A stretch of DNA of 59,226 nucleotides from Nocardiopsis suaedae (GTDB taxonomy: Bacteria; Actinomycetota; Actinomycetes; Streptosporangiales; Streptosporangiaceae): NCBI RefSeq assembly GCF_027706745.1, contig NZ_JAQFWP010000043.1, forward strand, positions 1 through 59,226, read 5' to 3'. Position 1 is the first letter of the stretch. Every line of letters begins with the position of its first letter. This document shows positions 8,780 through 17,428 of this stretch, in pieces. The notes beneath the pieces are model-generated. The model had not been told where the DNA came from. It did not search any database and saw nothing but the letters and a program-made list of their open reading frames with translations. A program made the translations under genes and the position numbers.

Positions 8780-9833
8780 CCGGGGCCCCGCGGTGGTGGG
8801 GGCCCAACCGGTCCAGGGCCCACAGGACCCGGGCGCGGTGGGCGGCGGGCGAGCCCCAGGCACGGCGGAGGGCGTGCGCTTTGCGGATCCATAGGGAGAG
8901 CGGGAACTCGTCGGTGTAGCCGATCGCGCCGTGCATCTGCAGGGCGGCCCGCGCGGCGGTGTGCGCGGCGTCGCAGGCGGCGGCCTTGGCGGCGGAGACG
9001 TCCCGGGCGCGCAGGGCGGCGGTCGGGGGCGGCTCCCCGCCTTCCGGGGCTTCGGCGGCGAAGGCGGCCGCGGCCCCCAGGACCAGCGGACGGGCGAAGC
9101 GCAGGGCGGTCGCGGTGTCGGCCAACCGGTGGCGCACCGCCTGGAACCCGCCCACGGCCTGGCCGAACTGGTGCCGGGCCTTCACATGGCCGACGGTGGC
9201 CTCCAGGAGCCGCTCACCGACGCCGAGCGCTTGGGCGGCGCAGCACAGGAGGGCCAGGTCGAACGCGAGCGGGGGGTCACCCGGTGCGCCCGGCAGGGGA
9301 GCGGCGGCCCGCACCCGCCACGGCTTGCGGGCCGGATCGAGGGACTCCAAGGGCTCCACGGGCTCGGCGGCCTGCACGGAACCGCCCTCCAGTACGAGGA
9401 CCGCCCCGGCCCAGTCGGCGTCCAAGGCGTGCGGCGCCCACGGCGGGACGGCCAGCGAGACCGCCAGGTCCCCGTCAGCGATCCGCGCCGCGGAACGTCC
9501 GCCGTCGGCACCGCTCTCGGTACCGCCGTCGACGCCGCCGTCGAGCAGGACCGCCGCGGCCGCCGTCTCGACCAGGGGGCCGGGGACGGCGTGCCGCCCG
9601 GCCTCGACCATGCCCAGGGCGAGCTCGACCGGCCGCAGGCCCACGCCGCCGTGCTCATCGGGCACGGCCAGGGCGAACAGGCCCGCCTCGGCGAGCCCGT
9701 TCCACAGCCGCCCGCCGGGGCCGCGGTCGCCGCGCGACCAGGCGCGTGCGGCCGCCCCCGGCACCCCGGCGCCGAGCAGGGCGTCCAGGGTGCCGGAGAA
9801 CAGGCGCTGCTCGCGGGTGGGCGCGAAGTGCAT
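8751..9833 (-). CDS. Acyl-CoA dehydrogenase, small partner subunit (FadE31/FadE33-like)
   Basis: A 360-residue acyl-CoA dehydrogenase-like protein, shorter and more divergent than its neighbour, with a typical N-terminal helical start (FAPTREQRLFSGTLDALL) and the C-terminal QMHGAIGYTDEFPLSLWIRKA segment. In steroid-degrading actinobacteria such short ACADs pair with a normal one to form alpha2-beta2 enzymes in which one subunit carries the catalytic base. The start codon shares one base with the stop of the upstream dehydrogenase (TGATG), so the two are co-translated. The exact FadE orthologue is inferred from the neighbouring ipd genes, not proven. Confidence 0.8.
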   Translation of the reverse strand: MHFAPTREQRLFSGTLDALLGAGVPGAAARAWSRGDRGPGGRLWNGLAEAGLFALAVPDEHGGVGLRPVELALGMVEAGRHAVPGPLVETAAAAVLLDGGVDGGTESGADGGRSAARIADGDLAVSLAVPPWAPHALDADWAGAVLVLEGGSVQAAEPVEPLESLDPARKPWRVRAAAPLPGAPGDPPLAFDLALLCCAAQALGVGERLLEATVGHVKARHQFGQAVGGFQAVRHRLADTATALRFARPLVLGAAAAFAAEAPEGGEPPPTAALRARDVSAAKAAACDAAHTAARAALQMHGAIGYTDEFPLSLWIRKAHALRRAWGSPAAHRARVLWALDRLGPHHRGAPVRTTGAAAR

Positions 9834-11008
9834 CAGCGGTCACTCCTCCGGGGCCGGGGCAGGCCCAGCACGCGTTCGGCGACGATGTCGCGCTGGATCT
9901 CGTTGGTTCCGGCGTAGACGGGCCCGGCCAGGGAGAACACGTGGCCGCGCATCCACGGCCCGTCGAGTTCGGCCTCGGGGCCGAGCAGGTCGAGCGCGGT
10001 CTCGTGCAGGTCGGCGTCGAGCTCGGACCAGAAGAGCTTGTTCATGGCGGCCTCGCCCGCTCCCGGGGGCGCGCCGGCGCACGCGGCGGCGTAGGCGTGC
10101 AGGCGGTAGGCCTGGGCGCCGATCCACGCACGGGCGACCCGGTCGGCCGCCGCGCCGCCGGGAGCGCCGCCGCCCGCGTCGGTTCCTCCGGGCCCGCTCT
10201 CGCGGAGCAGCGCCGCCAGCCGGTGGGCGGAGGCCAGGAACCGGCCGGGGCCGCGCAGGCCGGTCCCGCGCTCCCCGGCGGCGGTGCCCATGGCGATCCG
10301 CCACCCGTCGCCGGGGGCGCCGATGACGTCGGCGTCGGGCACGAACACCCCGTCGAAGAACAGCTCGGCGAAGGCGGGGCGGCCGTCCAGGCGGCCGATG
10401 GGGCGGCGGGTGAGTCCGGGGGCGTCCAGGTCGAACACCAGGTACGTCAGGCCGCGGTGGCGCTCGGGGGAGGTGCGGAAGAGCCCGAATCCGCGGTCGG
10501 CGAAGGCGGCGCGCGAGCTCCACGTCTTCTGGCCGTGCAGGAGCCAGCCGGGGCCGTGCTGGGGGTCCTCGGCGCGTTCGGCGCGGGAGCGGATGGCGGC
10601 CAGGTCGCTCCCGGCCCCGGGTTCGGACCAGGCCTGCGCCCAGACGACCTCCCCGGAGGCCGTCGGGGGCAGCAGCCGCGCGCACTGCTCGGGGGTGCCG
10701 TGCGCCAGGAGCGTGGGGCCCAGCAGGCCGATGCCGTTCTGGGAGACGCGCTCCGGCGCTCCGGTGGCGTGGTACTCCTCGTCGAAGAGCAGCCCTTCGA
10801 CCGGGCCGGCGTCGCGTCCGCCGTAGCGGGCCGGCCAGGTGACGGCCGACAGGTGGGCCCGTCCCAGGGTGCGCTCCCAGTCGCGGTGGGCACAGAAGCC
10901 CTCGGCGCCGTCCATGGGGGGCAGCGGGTCGGCGGGGGCGTTGCGGCGCAGCCAGTCGCGCACCTCGTCGCGGAAGGCGCGCTGGGCGGGGGTCAGGTCG
11001 AGGTCCAT
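9833..11008 (-). CDS. Acyl-CoA dehydrogenase of the HIP pathway (FadE30-like)
   Basis: A 391-residue acyl-CoA dehydrogenase. Clear family segments are GLLGPTLLAHGTPEQ, WAQAWSEPGAGSDLA (FAD/substrate loop), GQKTWSS and the C-terminal YAGTNEIQRDIVAERVLGLPR. It resembles mycobacterial FadE30, which dehydrogenates HIP-CoA in degradation of steroid rings C and D. It is first in a two-gene minus-strand operon and is divergent from the IpdF-like gene, with a KstR2-type palindrome between them. A short Gly/Ala-rich insertion (about residue 270) is not typical of the family. Confidence 0.83.
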   Translation of the reverse strand: MDLDLTPAQRAFRDEVRDWLRRNAPADPLPPMDGAEGFCAHRDWERTLGRAHLSAVTWPARYGGRDAGPVEGLLFDEEYHATGAPERVSQNGIGLLGPTLLAHGTPEQCARLLPPTASGEVVWAQAWSEPGAGSDLAAIRSRAERAEDPQHGPGWLLHGQKTWSSRAAFADRGFGLFRTSPERHRGLTYLVFDLDAPGLTRRPIGRLDGRPAFAELFFDGVFVPDADVIGAPGDGWRIAMGTAAGERGTGLRGPGRFLASAHRLAALLRESGPGGTDAGGGAPGGAAADRVARAWIGAQAYRLHAYAAACAGAPPGAGEAAMNKLFWSELDADLHETALDLLGPEAELDGPWMRGHVFSLAGPVYAGTNEIQRDIVAERVLGLPRPRRSDR

Positions 11009-11080
11009 GCGGCCCCTTCCCGGTCGCTGGGGCCCCGGTCCGCCGGGGCCCGATCGCTGGGTGCTGTCCGCTCATTCTTT

Positions 11081-11098
11081 CTAACAATCGTTTGGTAG
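11081..11098. promoter_or_regulatory. KstR2-type operator in the fadE/ipdF divergent promoter
   Basis: CTAACAATCGTTTGGTAG is a near-perfect 18-bp palindrome centred between the divergent genes at 11008 and 11109. A nearly identical palindrome lies at 18440-18457 in the other divergent promoter of the same cluster. The outer positions fit the A-n-CAA...TTG-n-T pattern that I recall for mycobacterial KstR2 sites. Confidence 0.8.
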
Positions 11099-11108
11099 GG
11101 TATCACCC

Positions 11109-11906
11109 ATGGTGAACCCCGAGCAGGGCCGCCCGGCGGCCCCCGGCCCTGGCCGCGGGCTGCTCCGGGGCCGCACGGCGCTGGTCACCGCCGCGGCCGG
11201 GACCGGCATCGGCGGGGCGGCCGCGCGGCGCCTGCTGGAGGAGGGGGCGCGTGTGGTGGTCAGCGACGCGCACGGGCGCCGCCTGGCCGGCTCCGAGCGC
11301 GCGCTGGCCGCCGAGTTCGGCGCCGCCCGGGTGGCCGCGGTGCGCTGCGACGTCACCGACGAGGAGCAGGTGCAGGCCGCCTTCGACGCCGCCGAGCGCA
11401 GGTTCGGCCCGCCGGACGTGGTGGTGAACAACGCCGGGCTGGGCGGGACGGCGCCGCTGGCCGAGATGGAGGACGCCGAGTGGTCCCGGGTGCTGGAGGT
11501 GACCCTCACCGGCACCATGCGCTGCACCCGGGCCGCGATGCGGCGGATGGTGCCGCGGGGGAGCGGGGCCGTGGTCAACAACGCCTCGGTGCTGGGGTGG
11601 CGGGCCCAGGCCGGACAGGCGCACTACGCCGCCGCGAAGGCCGGGGTGATGGCGCTGACCCGGTGCGCGGCGATGGAGGCGGCCCCGCACGGCGTGCGGA
11701 TCAACGCGGTCGCGCCGAGCCTGGCCCTGCACGAGAACCTGGCGAAGTCGGCCCCGGCGGAGCTGCTGGAGGAGCTGGCCCGGCGCGAGGCGTTCGGCCG
11801 GGCGGCCGAGCCGTGGGAGGTGGCCAACGTGATCGTGTTCCTCGCCAGCGACTACGCGTCGTACATGACGGGGGAGGTGGTCCCGGTCTCCAACCAGCGC
11901 GCGTGA
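11109..11906 (+). CDS. ipdF: IpdF-like short-chain dehydrogenase (Rv3559c type)
   Basis: A 265-residue classical SDR. The cofactor motif [13 protein letters not shown], the NNAGLGG loop, the active-site serine in [11 protein letters not shown] and the catalytic YAAAK are present. The unusual TAAAGTGIG and SVLGWRAQ strings match the Rv3559c/IpdF type, which oxidises the 5-hydroxyl of the HIP-derived CoA ester (5-OH-HIC-CoA) during steroid C/D-ring degradation. It is divergent from the fadE pair across the operator. Its stop codon abuts a transposase remnant, so its original downstream neighbour has been lost or displaced. Confidence 0.85.
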   Translation: MVNPEQGRPAAPGPGRGLLRGRTALVTAAAGTGIGGAAARRLLEEGARVVVSDAHGRRLAGSERALAAEFGAARVAAVRCDVTDEEQVQAAFDAAERRFGPPDVVVNNAGLGGTAPLAEMEDAEWSRVLEVTLTGTMRCTRAAMRRMVPRGSGAVVNNASVLGWRAQAGQAHYAAAKAGVMALTRCAAMEAAPHGVRINAVAPSLALHENLAKSAPAELLEELARREAFGRAAEPWEVANVIVFLASDYASYMTGEVVPVSNQRA

Positions 11907-12150
11907 GACGCACTCGCCCTGGCAGCGCGGGTCGAACGAGAACACCTATCGGTGCACCCTTAAGCACGCCGACGGGCTGCTGCGGCAGTACTTCCCCAAA
12001 GGGGAGTTCGACTTCGACACCATCGACCAGGCCGGGTTGGACGAGGCGGCCGTCGAGCTGAACACCCGGCCCCGCCGGACACTGGGGTGGGACACCCCCG
12101 CCGAGCGCCTGGCCGAGCTGGTCGCCCCTGCCCCGACGCCCGACCCATAG
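11907..12150 (+). pseudogene. IS30-family transposase, 3'-end remnant
   Basis: Only the last roughly 80 codons of an IS30-type transposase remain, open from about 11908 to the TAG at 12148. The C-terminal catalytic-domain signature is clear: [11 protein letters not shown], then after an 8-codon insertion (YRCTLKHA) [11 protein letters not shown], then the [12 protein letters not shown] block. Intact family members run directly from NENTNG into LLRQYFPKG, so the insertion is an abnormality. There is no start codon, no N-terminal helix-turn-helix and no visible terminal inverted repeat. It sits between the IpdF-like gene and kstR2 and marks a past insertion or deletion there. Confidence 0.88.
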
Positions 12151-12249
12151 CTGCGCTCACCACTTGACACCGCCCGCGGCGGTAGCGTCGATTCCCCCGA
12201 GGTCGGGCCGTGCCACCGGCCGACACCACCCACACGAAGGCGACGAACG

Positions 12250-12873
12250 ATGAGCCCACGGCGCAGGGACGCCGAACGCACCGCTGCCGCGCGTGAGCGG
12301 CGGCGGGCCGAGATCCTGGAGACGGCGGCGGAGGTCTTCGCCCGGCAGGGGTACGCGGCCACCACCATCCGGCAGGTGGCCGACGCCGCCGGGATGCTGG
12401 CGGGCAGCCTCTACTACCACTTCGACTCCAAGGAGTCGATGGCCGACGAGATCCTCTCGGGCTTCCTGGACGACCTGTGGAACTCCTACGAGGCGATCCT
12501 CGCCGAGGACAAGGACGCCCGCACCACCCTGGAGCGCCTGGTCGAGGCCTCGTTCGCGTCGATCCACCGGCACCGCCCCGCCGTCGTGCTGTACCAGAAC
12601 GAGTCCCGCCACCTGGCGCTCAACCCGCGCTTCGCCTACCTCGGCGCGTCCCAGACCCGGTTCCGGTCCATGTGGATGGACCTGCTCACCCGGGGCGCGG
12701 ACGAGGGCGCGTTCCGCGCCGACCTGGACGCCTCCCTCGTCTACCGCTTCATCCGCGACACCGTGTGGGTCGCGGCCAACTGGTACGACCCGCACGGCCG
12801 CCTGCCCGCCTCCGGCATCGCCCAGCAGTACCTCGCCATGGTCCTGGAAGGCATCCAGGCGCCCGGCGAGTGA
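12250..12873 (+). CDS. kstR2: KstR2-like TetR regulator
   Basis: A 207-residue TetR-family repressor. The N-terminal helix-turn-helix (about 17-62) reads through YAATTIRQVADAAGMLAGSLYYHF. The C-terminal domain has FRADLDASLVYRFIRDTVWV and the QQYLAMVLEGI tail, which closely resemble mycobacterial KstR2. KstR2 represses the HIP-degradation regulon and is released by HIP-CoA. It lies directly upstream of fadA6 (36-base gap) and probably shares its mRNA. Unlike the two divergent promoters of the cluster, no operator palindrome is visible in front of it; the region upstream was replaced by the IS30 remnant. Confidence 0.88.
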   Translation: MSPRRRDAERTAAARERRRAEILETAAEVFARQGYAATTIRQVADAAGMLAGSLYYHFDSKESMADEILSGFLDDLWNSYEAILAEDKDARTTLERLVEASFASIHRHRPAVVLYQNESRHLALNPRFAYLGASQTRFRSMWMDLLTRGADEGAFRADLDASLVYRFIRDTVWVAANWYDPHGRLPASGIAQQYLAMVLEGIQAPGE

Positions 12874-12909
12874 CGCCCGCCCCTGCCACGCCCCCTTAAG
12901 GAGCGCACC

Positions 12910-14103
12910 ATGCCCGAGGCCTACATCGTCGACGCGGTCCGCACACCGGTCGGGCGGGGGCGCGCGGGAGGCGCCCTGGCGGGGGTGCACCCGGCCGACC
13001 TGGGCGCCCGGGTGATCGGCGCCCTCATGGAGCGCTCGGGGGCCGACCCCGGGGCGGTCGGGGACGTGGTGTTCGGGTGCGTGGACGCGCTCGGGCCGCA
13101 GTCGGGGGACATCGCCCGCACGGCGTGGCTGGCGGCCGGGCTGCCCGAGCACGTGCCCGGGGTGACCGTGGACCGCCAGTGCGGGTCGGGTCAGCAGGCG
13201 GTGCACTTCGCGGCGCAGGCGGTGCTGGCGGGCACGTCGGACCTGGTGGTCGCGGGCGGGGTGCAGAGCATGTCGGCGGTGCCGATCGGCGCGGCCATGC
13301 GGGCCGGGGAGGCGCTCGCGCGCGCCGACGGGCGCGAGCCGGACGGGCCCGTGGCCGAGGGGCCCTTCAGCGGGTCGCGCGGCTGGCGGGACCGGTACGG
13401 GGACGCGCCGGTGTCCCAGTTCGCGGGGGCGGAGGCGATCGCCCGCGACTGGGGGCTGACCCGGCGGGCACTGGAGGACTACGCCGCCGAGTCGCACCGG
13501 CGTGCGGTGCGCGCGGCCGACGAAGGCCGGTTCGCGCGGGAGACGGTCCCGGTCGGCGGGGCGGCCGTGGACGAGGGCCCGCGCCGGGACACCTCGCCGG
13601 AGAGGATGGCGGAGCTGCCGGTTCTGGTGCCCGGCGGGCTGCACACCGCCGCGACGGCCTCCCAGGTGACCGACGGGGCGGCGGCGCTGCTCATCGCGGG
13701 CGAGCGCGGGCTGGAAGAGCACGGCCTAGAGCCCAGGGCGCGGATCCACCACATGTCGGTGCTGGGGGAGGACCCCGTCCGGATGCTGTCGGCGCCGATC
13801 CCGGCGACGGCGCGGGCGCTCGCCCGGTGCGGGATGTCCATCGGCGACATGGACGCGATCGAGGTGAATGAGGCCTTCGCGGCGGTGGTGCTGGCGTGGC
13901 TGAAGGAGACCGGCGCCGACCCGGAGCGGGTGAACCCCAACGGGGGAGCCATCGCGCTGGGCCACCCGCTGGGGGCGACGGGGGCGCGGCTGATGGTGAC
14001 CCTGCTGCACGAGTTGGAGCGCGCCGGGGGCAGGTGGGGCCTGCAGACCATGTGCGAGGGCGGCGGCCAGGCGAACGTGACGGTGATCGAGAGGGTCAGG
14101 TGA
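12910..14103 (+). CDS. fadA6: Acetyl-CoA acetyltransferase FadA6-like thiolase
   Basis: A complete 397-residue thiolase. The nucleophilic Cys91 lies in DRQCGSGQQAV, His352 in GGAIALGHPLGATGA and Cys382 in TMCEGGG. The segments GCVDALGPQSGDIAR and VAGGVQSMSAVPI are like those of FadA6, the thiolase of steroid C/D-ring degradation. It starts after a strong AAGGAG ribosome-binding site and follows kstR2. It would release acetyl-CoA or another CoA ester late in the pathway. Confidence 0.87.
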   Translation: MPEAYIVDAVRTPVGRGRAGGALAGVHPADLGARVIGALMERSGADPGAVGDVVFGCVDALGPQSGDIARTAWLAAGLPEHVPGVTVDRQCGSGQQAVHFAAQAVLAGTSDLVVAGGVQSMSAVPIGAAMRAGEALARADGREPDGPVAEGPFSGSRGWRDRYGDAPVSQFAGAEAIARDWGLTRRALEDYAAESHRRAVRAADEGRFARETVPVGGAAVDEGPRRDTSPERMAELPVLVPGGLHTAATASQVTDGAAALLIAGERGLEEHGLEPRARIHHMSVLGEDPVRMLSAPIPATARALARCGMSIGDMDAIEVNEAFAAVVLAWLKETGADPERVNPNGGAIALGHPLGATGARLMVTLLHELERAGGRWGLQTMCEGGGQANVTVIERVR

Positions 14104-14369
14104 CGTTGACAGAAGTCGTTCGTGCCAGACGACCCTGACGATCACGATGTCCTTATGGTGATCGTCGACAAGGAGATAGAAGTAGCCGCGACCACCGAGG
14201 ATGAGGAACTGCCTGAGTCCTCCGCTCCGCTCTTCCGGGCGTCCGACCATGTTGGCTCGTGGCCGAGGTCCGCCAGTTCGGCGGCTAGCCTCTCGATTTC
14301 GGCGATGACTCCGACAGGGAGCCCATTGCGCAGGTCTGCAGGCTCACAGGCGTGACCCCAGTCGTTCAC
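14104..14369 (-). pseudogene. RelE-like toxin gene, frameshifted and missing its stop
   Basis: The GTG start at 14369 overlaps the DUF6247 stop by 4 bases. The first frame gives a toxin-like N-terminus (CEPADLRNGLPVGVIAEIERL) up to about 14250. The second half of the same protein (GGLRQFLILGGRGYFYLLV and DIVIVRVVWH) continues in another frame, from about 14235 to 14120. A one-base indel between the two parts explains this. The second frame then runs on without a stop into the antisense strand of fadA6, so the normal C-terminal end is also lost. It is probably inactive; a sequencing error could explain the indel but not the lost stop. Confidence 0.75.
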
Positions 14370-14716
14370 AGACCTGCGTCCGTCTCAGCCTGGGCGAGGA
14401 GGGCCTGGATCTCTTTGATCGCTGCCCGTGAATCGGGGGAACCGCTGTCGACGATCGCCTCCAGTTCACGGAGCCGACTCTCCCGCTCGGGGAACCGGGT
14501 GATGGCGACGACGGTCGACCAGTGGTGCGTGAAGGCGCGGATCGGGGCCAAAGAGCCCGTGCTCTCGGCGTTGGTCGTGGCTTCGGCCAGGTGCGAGTGG
14601 AGCTCGGGCAACCGGGACGGAGCGATCTGCGCGACCGCCGCCCGGAGAGCGGCGACGTTCGGTGGCGGCTGCTCGATCAGCGCTCGGCCGGGTTCGTCAA
14701 AGAGCGGCTCGCCCAC
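14366..14716 (-). CDS. DUF6247-type small protein, likely antitoxin of the decayed toxin
   Basis: A 116-residue acidic helical protein. The LPELHSHLAEATTNAES and LAPIRAFTHHWSTVVAITRF segments resemble DUF6247 proteins, which in actinomycetes commonly precede RelE-like toxins. The GTG start at 14716 follows a strong GAGGAGGAG ribosome-binding site. It overlaps the downstream toxin pseudogene by GTGA. The pair is placed between the convergent fadA6 and ipdC genes and has no metabolic link to them, so it was probably inserted there. Family assignment is from memory of sequence pattern. Confidence 0.65.
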   Translation of the reverse strand: MGEPLFDEPGRALIEQPPPNVAALRAAVAQIAPSRLPELHSHLAEATTNAESTGSLAPIRAFTHHWSTVVAITRFPERESRLRELEAIVDSGSPDSRAAIKEIQALLAQAETDAGL

Positions 14717-14787
14717 ATCTCCTCCTCGCAGTGTCCATCAGGAACACACGGTCGAAGTCTGGCGCCGGTCACGGGCGTCGCGGGGAA

Positions 14788-15864
14788 TCATTTCGGAAGC
14801 TCAGCAACGGCCCGCCTCGCCTCTTCGACGGTCCGGTGGACCAGCTCGCGGCAGCTCGGGAGGTCGGTGATCGCGCCGACCGTCTGGCCCGCCGACATCA
14901 CCCCCGCCTCCGTCCGGCCCTCCACCATCGCGGCGCGCAGCATCATCGGAGTGTTGGCCGCCGACAGCGTCTGGGCGATCCCGGTTCCCTGGGAGCGGTG
15001 CATGGACCAGCCCTCGCGGAGCATCGACGCCCAGCCCGTCCCCGCCTGCGCGCGGAACGCGCGCGCGTTGCGCAGTGCGAGGAACAGGCGCCGCGCGGCC
15101 CCCGCGCGCTCCACGGCGTCGACGGCCGGGGTGTGCAGCACCCGGTGCGGGACGCCGTCCACCGCGCGCGTCACCACGGTCTCGTCGGCCTCCAGGTACG
15201 CCCGCTTCACCGCCTCAGGAACGGCACTGTCCGACGTCAGCAGGAACCGCGTCCCCATCCCGATCCCGCACGCTCCGAAGGCCAGAGCAGCCGCCAGCCC
15301 GCGCCCGTCGTGGAAGCCGCCCGCCGCCACCACCGGGATGTCCACGGCGTCCAGCACGCGCGGCAGCAGCACGGTCGTGGCCACCGCCCCTGTATGGCCG
15401 CCGCCCTCCGCACCCTGCACCATCACCGCGTCCGCACCCCACGCGGCCACCTTCTCCGCGTGGCGCGGCGCCCCCACGGTCGGCACGACGGCGACGTCGC
15501 CCCCCTTCAACAGGGCGATCAGGTCCCGGCGCGGCGCAAGGGCGAAGGAGGCCACCCGCACGCCCTCGGAGACCAGCAGCTCGGCGCGTTCCCGGGCGTC
15601 GGCGGCGTCCGAGCGCAGGTTCACCCCGAACGGCGCGTCCGTCCTGCGTTTCACGGAGCGGATGGCGGCGGCCGTGTCCGCCACCGACATGGTCGCCGAG
15701 GCGAGGATGCCCAGACCGCCGGCTTCGGCGACCGCCGCCACCAGTTTTGGCCCGGCCACCCACCCCATGCCGGTCTGCACGACCGGGTACCGGCACCCGG
15801 CCAGCCGGGTGAGCGCCGTGTCCATGGGGGCGGGAGGCGGGGCGGAGACGGATCCGGGCGTCAT
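14788..15864 (-). CDS. ipdC: IpdC-like reductase (nitronate monooxygenase family)
   Basis: A 358-residue FMN-binding TIM barrel of the nitronate monooxygenase/2-nitropropane dioxygenase family. Recognisable parts are VQTGMGWVAGPKLVAAVAEAGGLGILAS at the N-terminus, GADAVMVQGAEGGGHTG (FMN phosphate) and VVAAGGFHDGRGLAAALAFGA. IpdC acts as a NAD-linked reductase/dehydrogenase on the HIP-derived CoA ester in the C/D-ring pathway. The start overlaps the ipdB stop (ATGA). It is last in the ipdA-ipdB-ipdC operon, an order typical of this pathway. Confidence 0.88.
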   Translation of the reverse strand: MTPGSVSAPPPAPMDTALTRLAGCRYPVVQTGMGWVAGPKLVAAVAEAGGLGILASATMSVADTAAAIRSVKRRTDAPFGVNLRSDAADARERAELLVSEGVRVASFALAPRRDLIALLKGGDVAVVPTVGAPRHAEKVAAWGADAVMVQGAEGGGHTGAVATTVLLPRVLDAVDIPVVAAGGFHDGRGLAAALAFGACGIGMGTRFLLTSDSAVPEAVKRAYLEADETVVTRAVDGVPHRVLHTPAVDAVERAGAARRLFLALRNARAFRAQAGTGWASMLREGWSMHRSQGTGIAQTLSAANTPMMLRAAMVEGRTEAGVMSAGQTVGAITDLPSCRELVHRTVEEARRAVAELPK

Positions 15865-16598
15865 CCCGGGACCTCCTTGTCGCGCACCCCGCCCGGGTCG
15901 AGCACCTCCCGCAGCAGCCGCAGCTCCTCACCCGTGGGAACGCGGGTCTCGGCGACGGCCGCCGCACCGCCCTCGGGCAGGGCGAGGTCGAAGCCGGTGG
16001 CGTCGCGCACCTGCTGCACCGTGGACCCCGGGTGCGCCGACACCAACCGCAGGGTGCGGCCGGGGCCGCCGAAGTCCATCACCGCCAGGTCGGTCACCAC
16101 CCGCCGCAGCTCGTGCGCGTCGGCGGCGGCGACGCCGCTGACCATGTCGACCTTCGGAGTGAACACGCGCCGGGAATGGCGGGGCACCCAATAGCTGACC
16201 GTGTTCCGCACCGTGTTGCCGGGGCACCCGCGGACGCCGAGCAGCTGCGCCGTCGGGCGCTCCCAGTCGCCGACGCAGGAGATGTTGGACCTGCCCTCGG
16301 CGTCCATCTGGGAGGCGCCCAGCATCACATGCCTGCGGCCGTGCAGCACCAGCCACAGGTGGTCGCGGAAGGGCAGCCAGCCTTCGGCCTCGCCGTCGGC
16401 GCCCAAGGGGACCGGCTCGCGGGTGAGCACGGCCGCGCCGTCGGTGGTGAGCAGGTCGGGGGAGAAGCTCGCGCGGGCCAGCCGCGCGCCCAGGACCGAG
16501 CACGGCGCCATGGCGGCGGCGAGCACCTCGCCGTCGCCGCGCCAGGCGTCGGCGCAGGCGGCCACGGCCACCTCGGCGCGGGTCGGGGGAGCGGTCAC
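15861..16598 (-). CDS. ipdB: CoA-transferase-type hydrolase, beta subunit (IpdB-like)
   Basis: The 245-residue product is the smaller subunit of a class I CoA transferase. IpdAB has lost transferase activity and hydrolyses the last steroid ring of COCHEA-CoA. Family segments include LGASQMDAEGRSNISCVGDW and the GNTVRNTVSYWVPRHSRR region. The GTG start at 16598 overlaps the ipdA stop by 4 bases (GTGA), and its own stop overlaps the ipdC start. The coupling ensures equal subunit production. Confidence 0.87.
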   Translation of the reverse strand: MTAPPTRAEVAVAACADAWRGDGEVLAAAMAPCSVLGARLARASFSPDLLTTDGAAVLTREPVPLGADGEAEGWLPFRDHLWLVLHGRRHVMLGASQMDAEGRSNISCVGDWERPTAQLLGVRGCPGNTVRNTVSYWVPRHSRRVFTPKVDMVSGVAAADAHELRRVVTDLAVMDFGGPGRTLRLVSAHPGSTVQQVRDATGFDLALPEGGAAAVAETRVPTGEELRLLREVLDPGGVRDKEVPG

Positions 16599-17428
16599 CG
16601 TCGGGCCTCCCGCTGGTAGGCGTCCTCTCCGGCGTCGACGGCCGAGGCGCGGAAGCGGTCCCAGGCCCCGGGGTCCTTCGCGGCGGCCGCGTAGGCGCGT
16701 TGGAAGCGCTCGTCGCGCCCGTAGTCGGGCTCGCAGGAGGTGAAGTGCGCGCCGCCCGGGGTCTCGGCCACCCCCGCCACGGTCGCCCGGCTGATGAGGA
16801 GGGTCTGCGGCGGCCCGTCGAAGCCTTCGACGATGCGCTCGCAGGACAGGTAGGTGCGGTCGGCGGCCTTGGCGAACAGGTCGTCCAAGTAGGGGTCGGG
16901 CCCGAGGTACTGCCCGTTGCCCCGCCGGTCGGCCCGGTTCACGTGCACGAACGCCGCGTCGAGCCGGAGCGCGGGCGCGGCCGCCAGCTCCTCTCCGCCG
17001 GGGTGGCCGGGCGAGGGGTAGGGGGAGCGGACGGTGCGCAGCTCCGGGTTGACCCGCATGACGTCCGAGCGCAGGCCCGCGGGGGTCGGCAGGAACGGCA
17101 GCCGGTGCGCCGCCGCCAGCAGCCCGAACATGAACAGTCCTTCGTCGTACTCGGTGAGCGCGATGCGCCCCTCCTCGCGCGCGCGGCGGAACCACGGCTC
17201 CAGGGGGACGCTGTCGAGCGTGGCGAAGGGGACGACGGCCCGGCGCACCTTCCCGTAGGCGCACAGCAGCCCGAGGTCGGGCCCGGCGCAGGCGACGACG
17301 GTCAGGTCGCGCGCGGGGGAGCGGCACAGGGCCCGCACCAGCGCCATGGGCTTGCGGCGGGACCCCCACCCGCCGATGCCCAGGACGGCTCCGTCGGGGA
17401 TGGCGGCGGCGATGTCGTCGGGCGTCAT
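16595..17428 (-). CDS. ipdA: CoA-transferase-type hydrolase, alpha subunit (IpdA-like)
   Basis: The 277-residue product carries the class I CoA transferase alpha-subunit pattern: an early GIGGWGSRRKPMALVRAL segment, GPDLGLLCAYGKVRRAV, LRLDAAFVHVNRADRRGN and the AETPGGAHFTSCEPDYGRDE block near the C-terminus. All are IpdA-like. It forms the ring-hydrolysing IpdAB complex with the next gene. The ATG at 17428 has no good ribosome-binding site. A CTG four codons upstream (17440) lies a proper distance from GAGGAGG and may be the true start. The 235-base gap to echA20 contains no gene, so it may be transcribed from the echA20 promoter. Confidence 0.87.
   Translation of the reverse strand: MTPDDIAAAIPDGAVLGIGGWGSRRKPMALVRALCRSPARDLTVVACAGPDLGLLCAYGKVRRAVVPFATLDSVPLEPWFRRAREEGRIALTEYDEGLFMFGLLAAAHRLPFLPTPAGLRSDVMRVNPELRTVRSPYPSPGHPGGEELAAAPALRLDAAFVHVNRADRRGNGQYLGPDPYLDDLFAKAADRTYLSCERIVEGFDGPPQTLLISRATVAGVAETPGGAHFTSCEPDYGRDERFQRAYAAAAKDPGAWDRFRASAVDAGEDAYQREARR

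Noticed and set aside
12150-12250. TTGACA and TAGCGT pair as a kstR2 promoter
   Set aside because: The boxes are only about 13 bases apart, too close for a normal sigma-70-type promoter.
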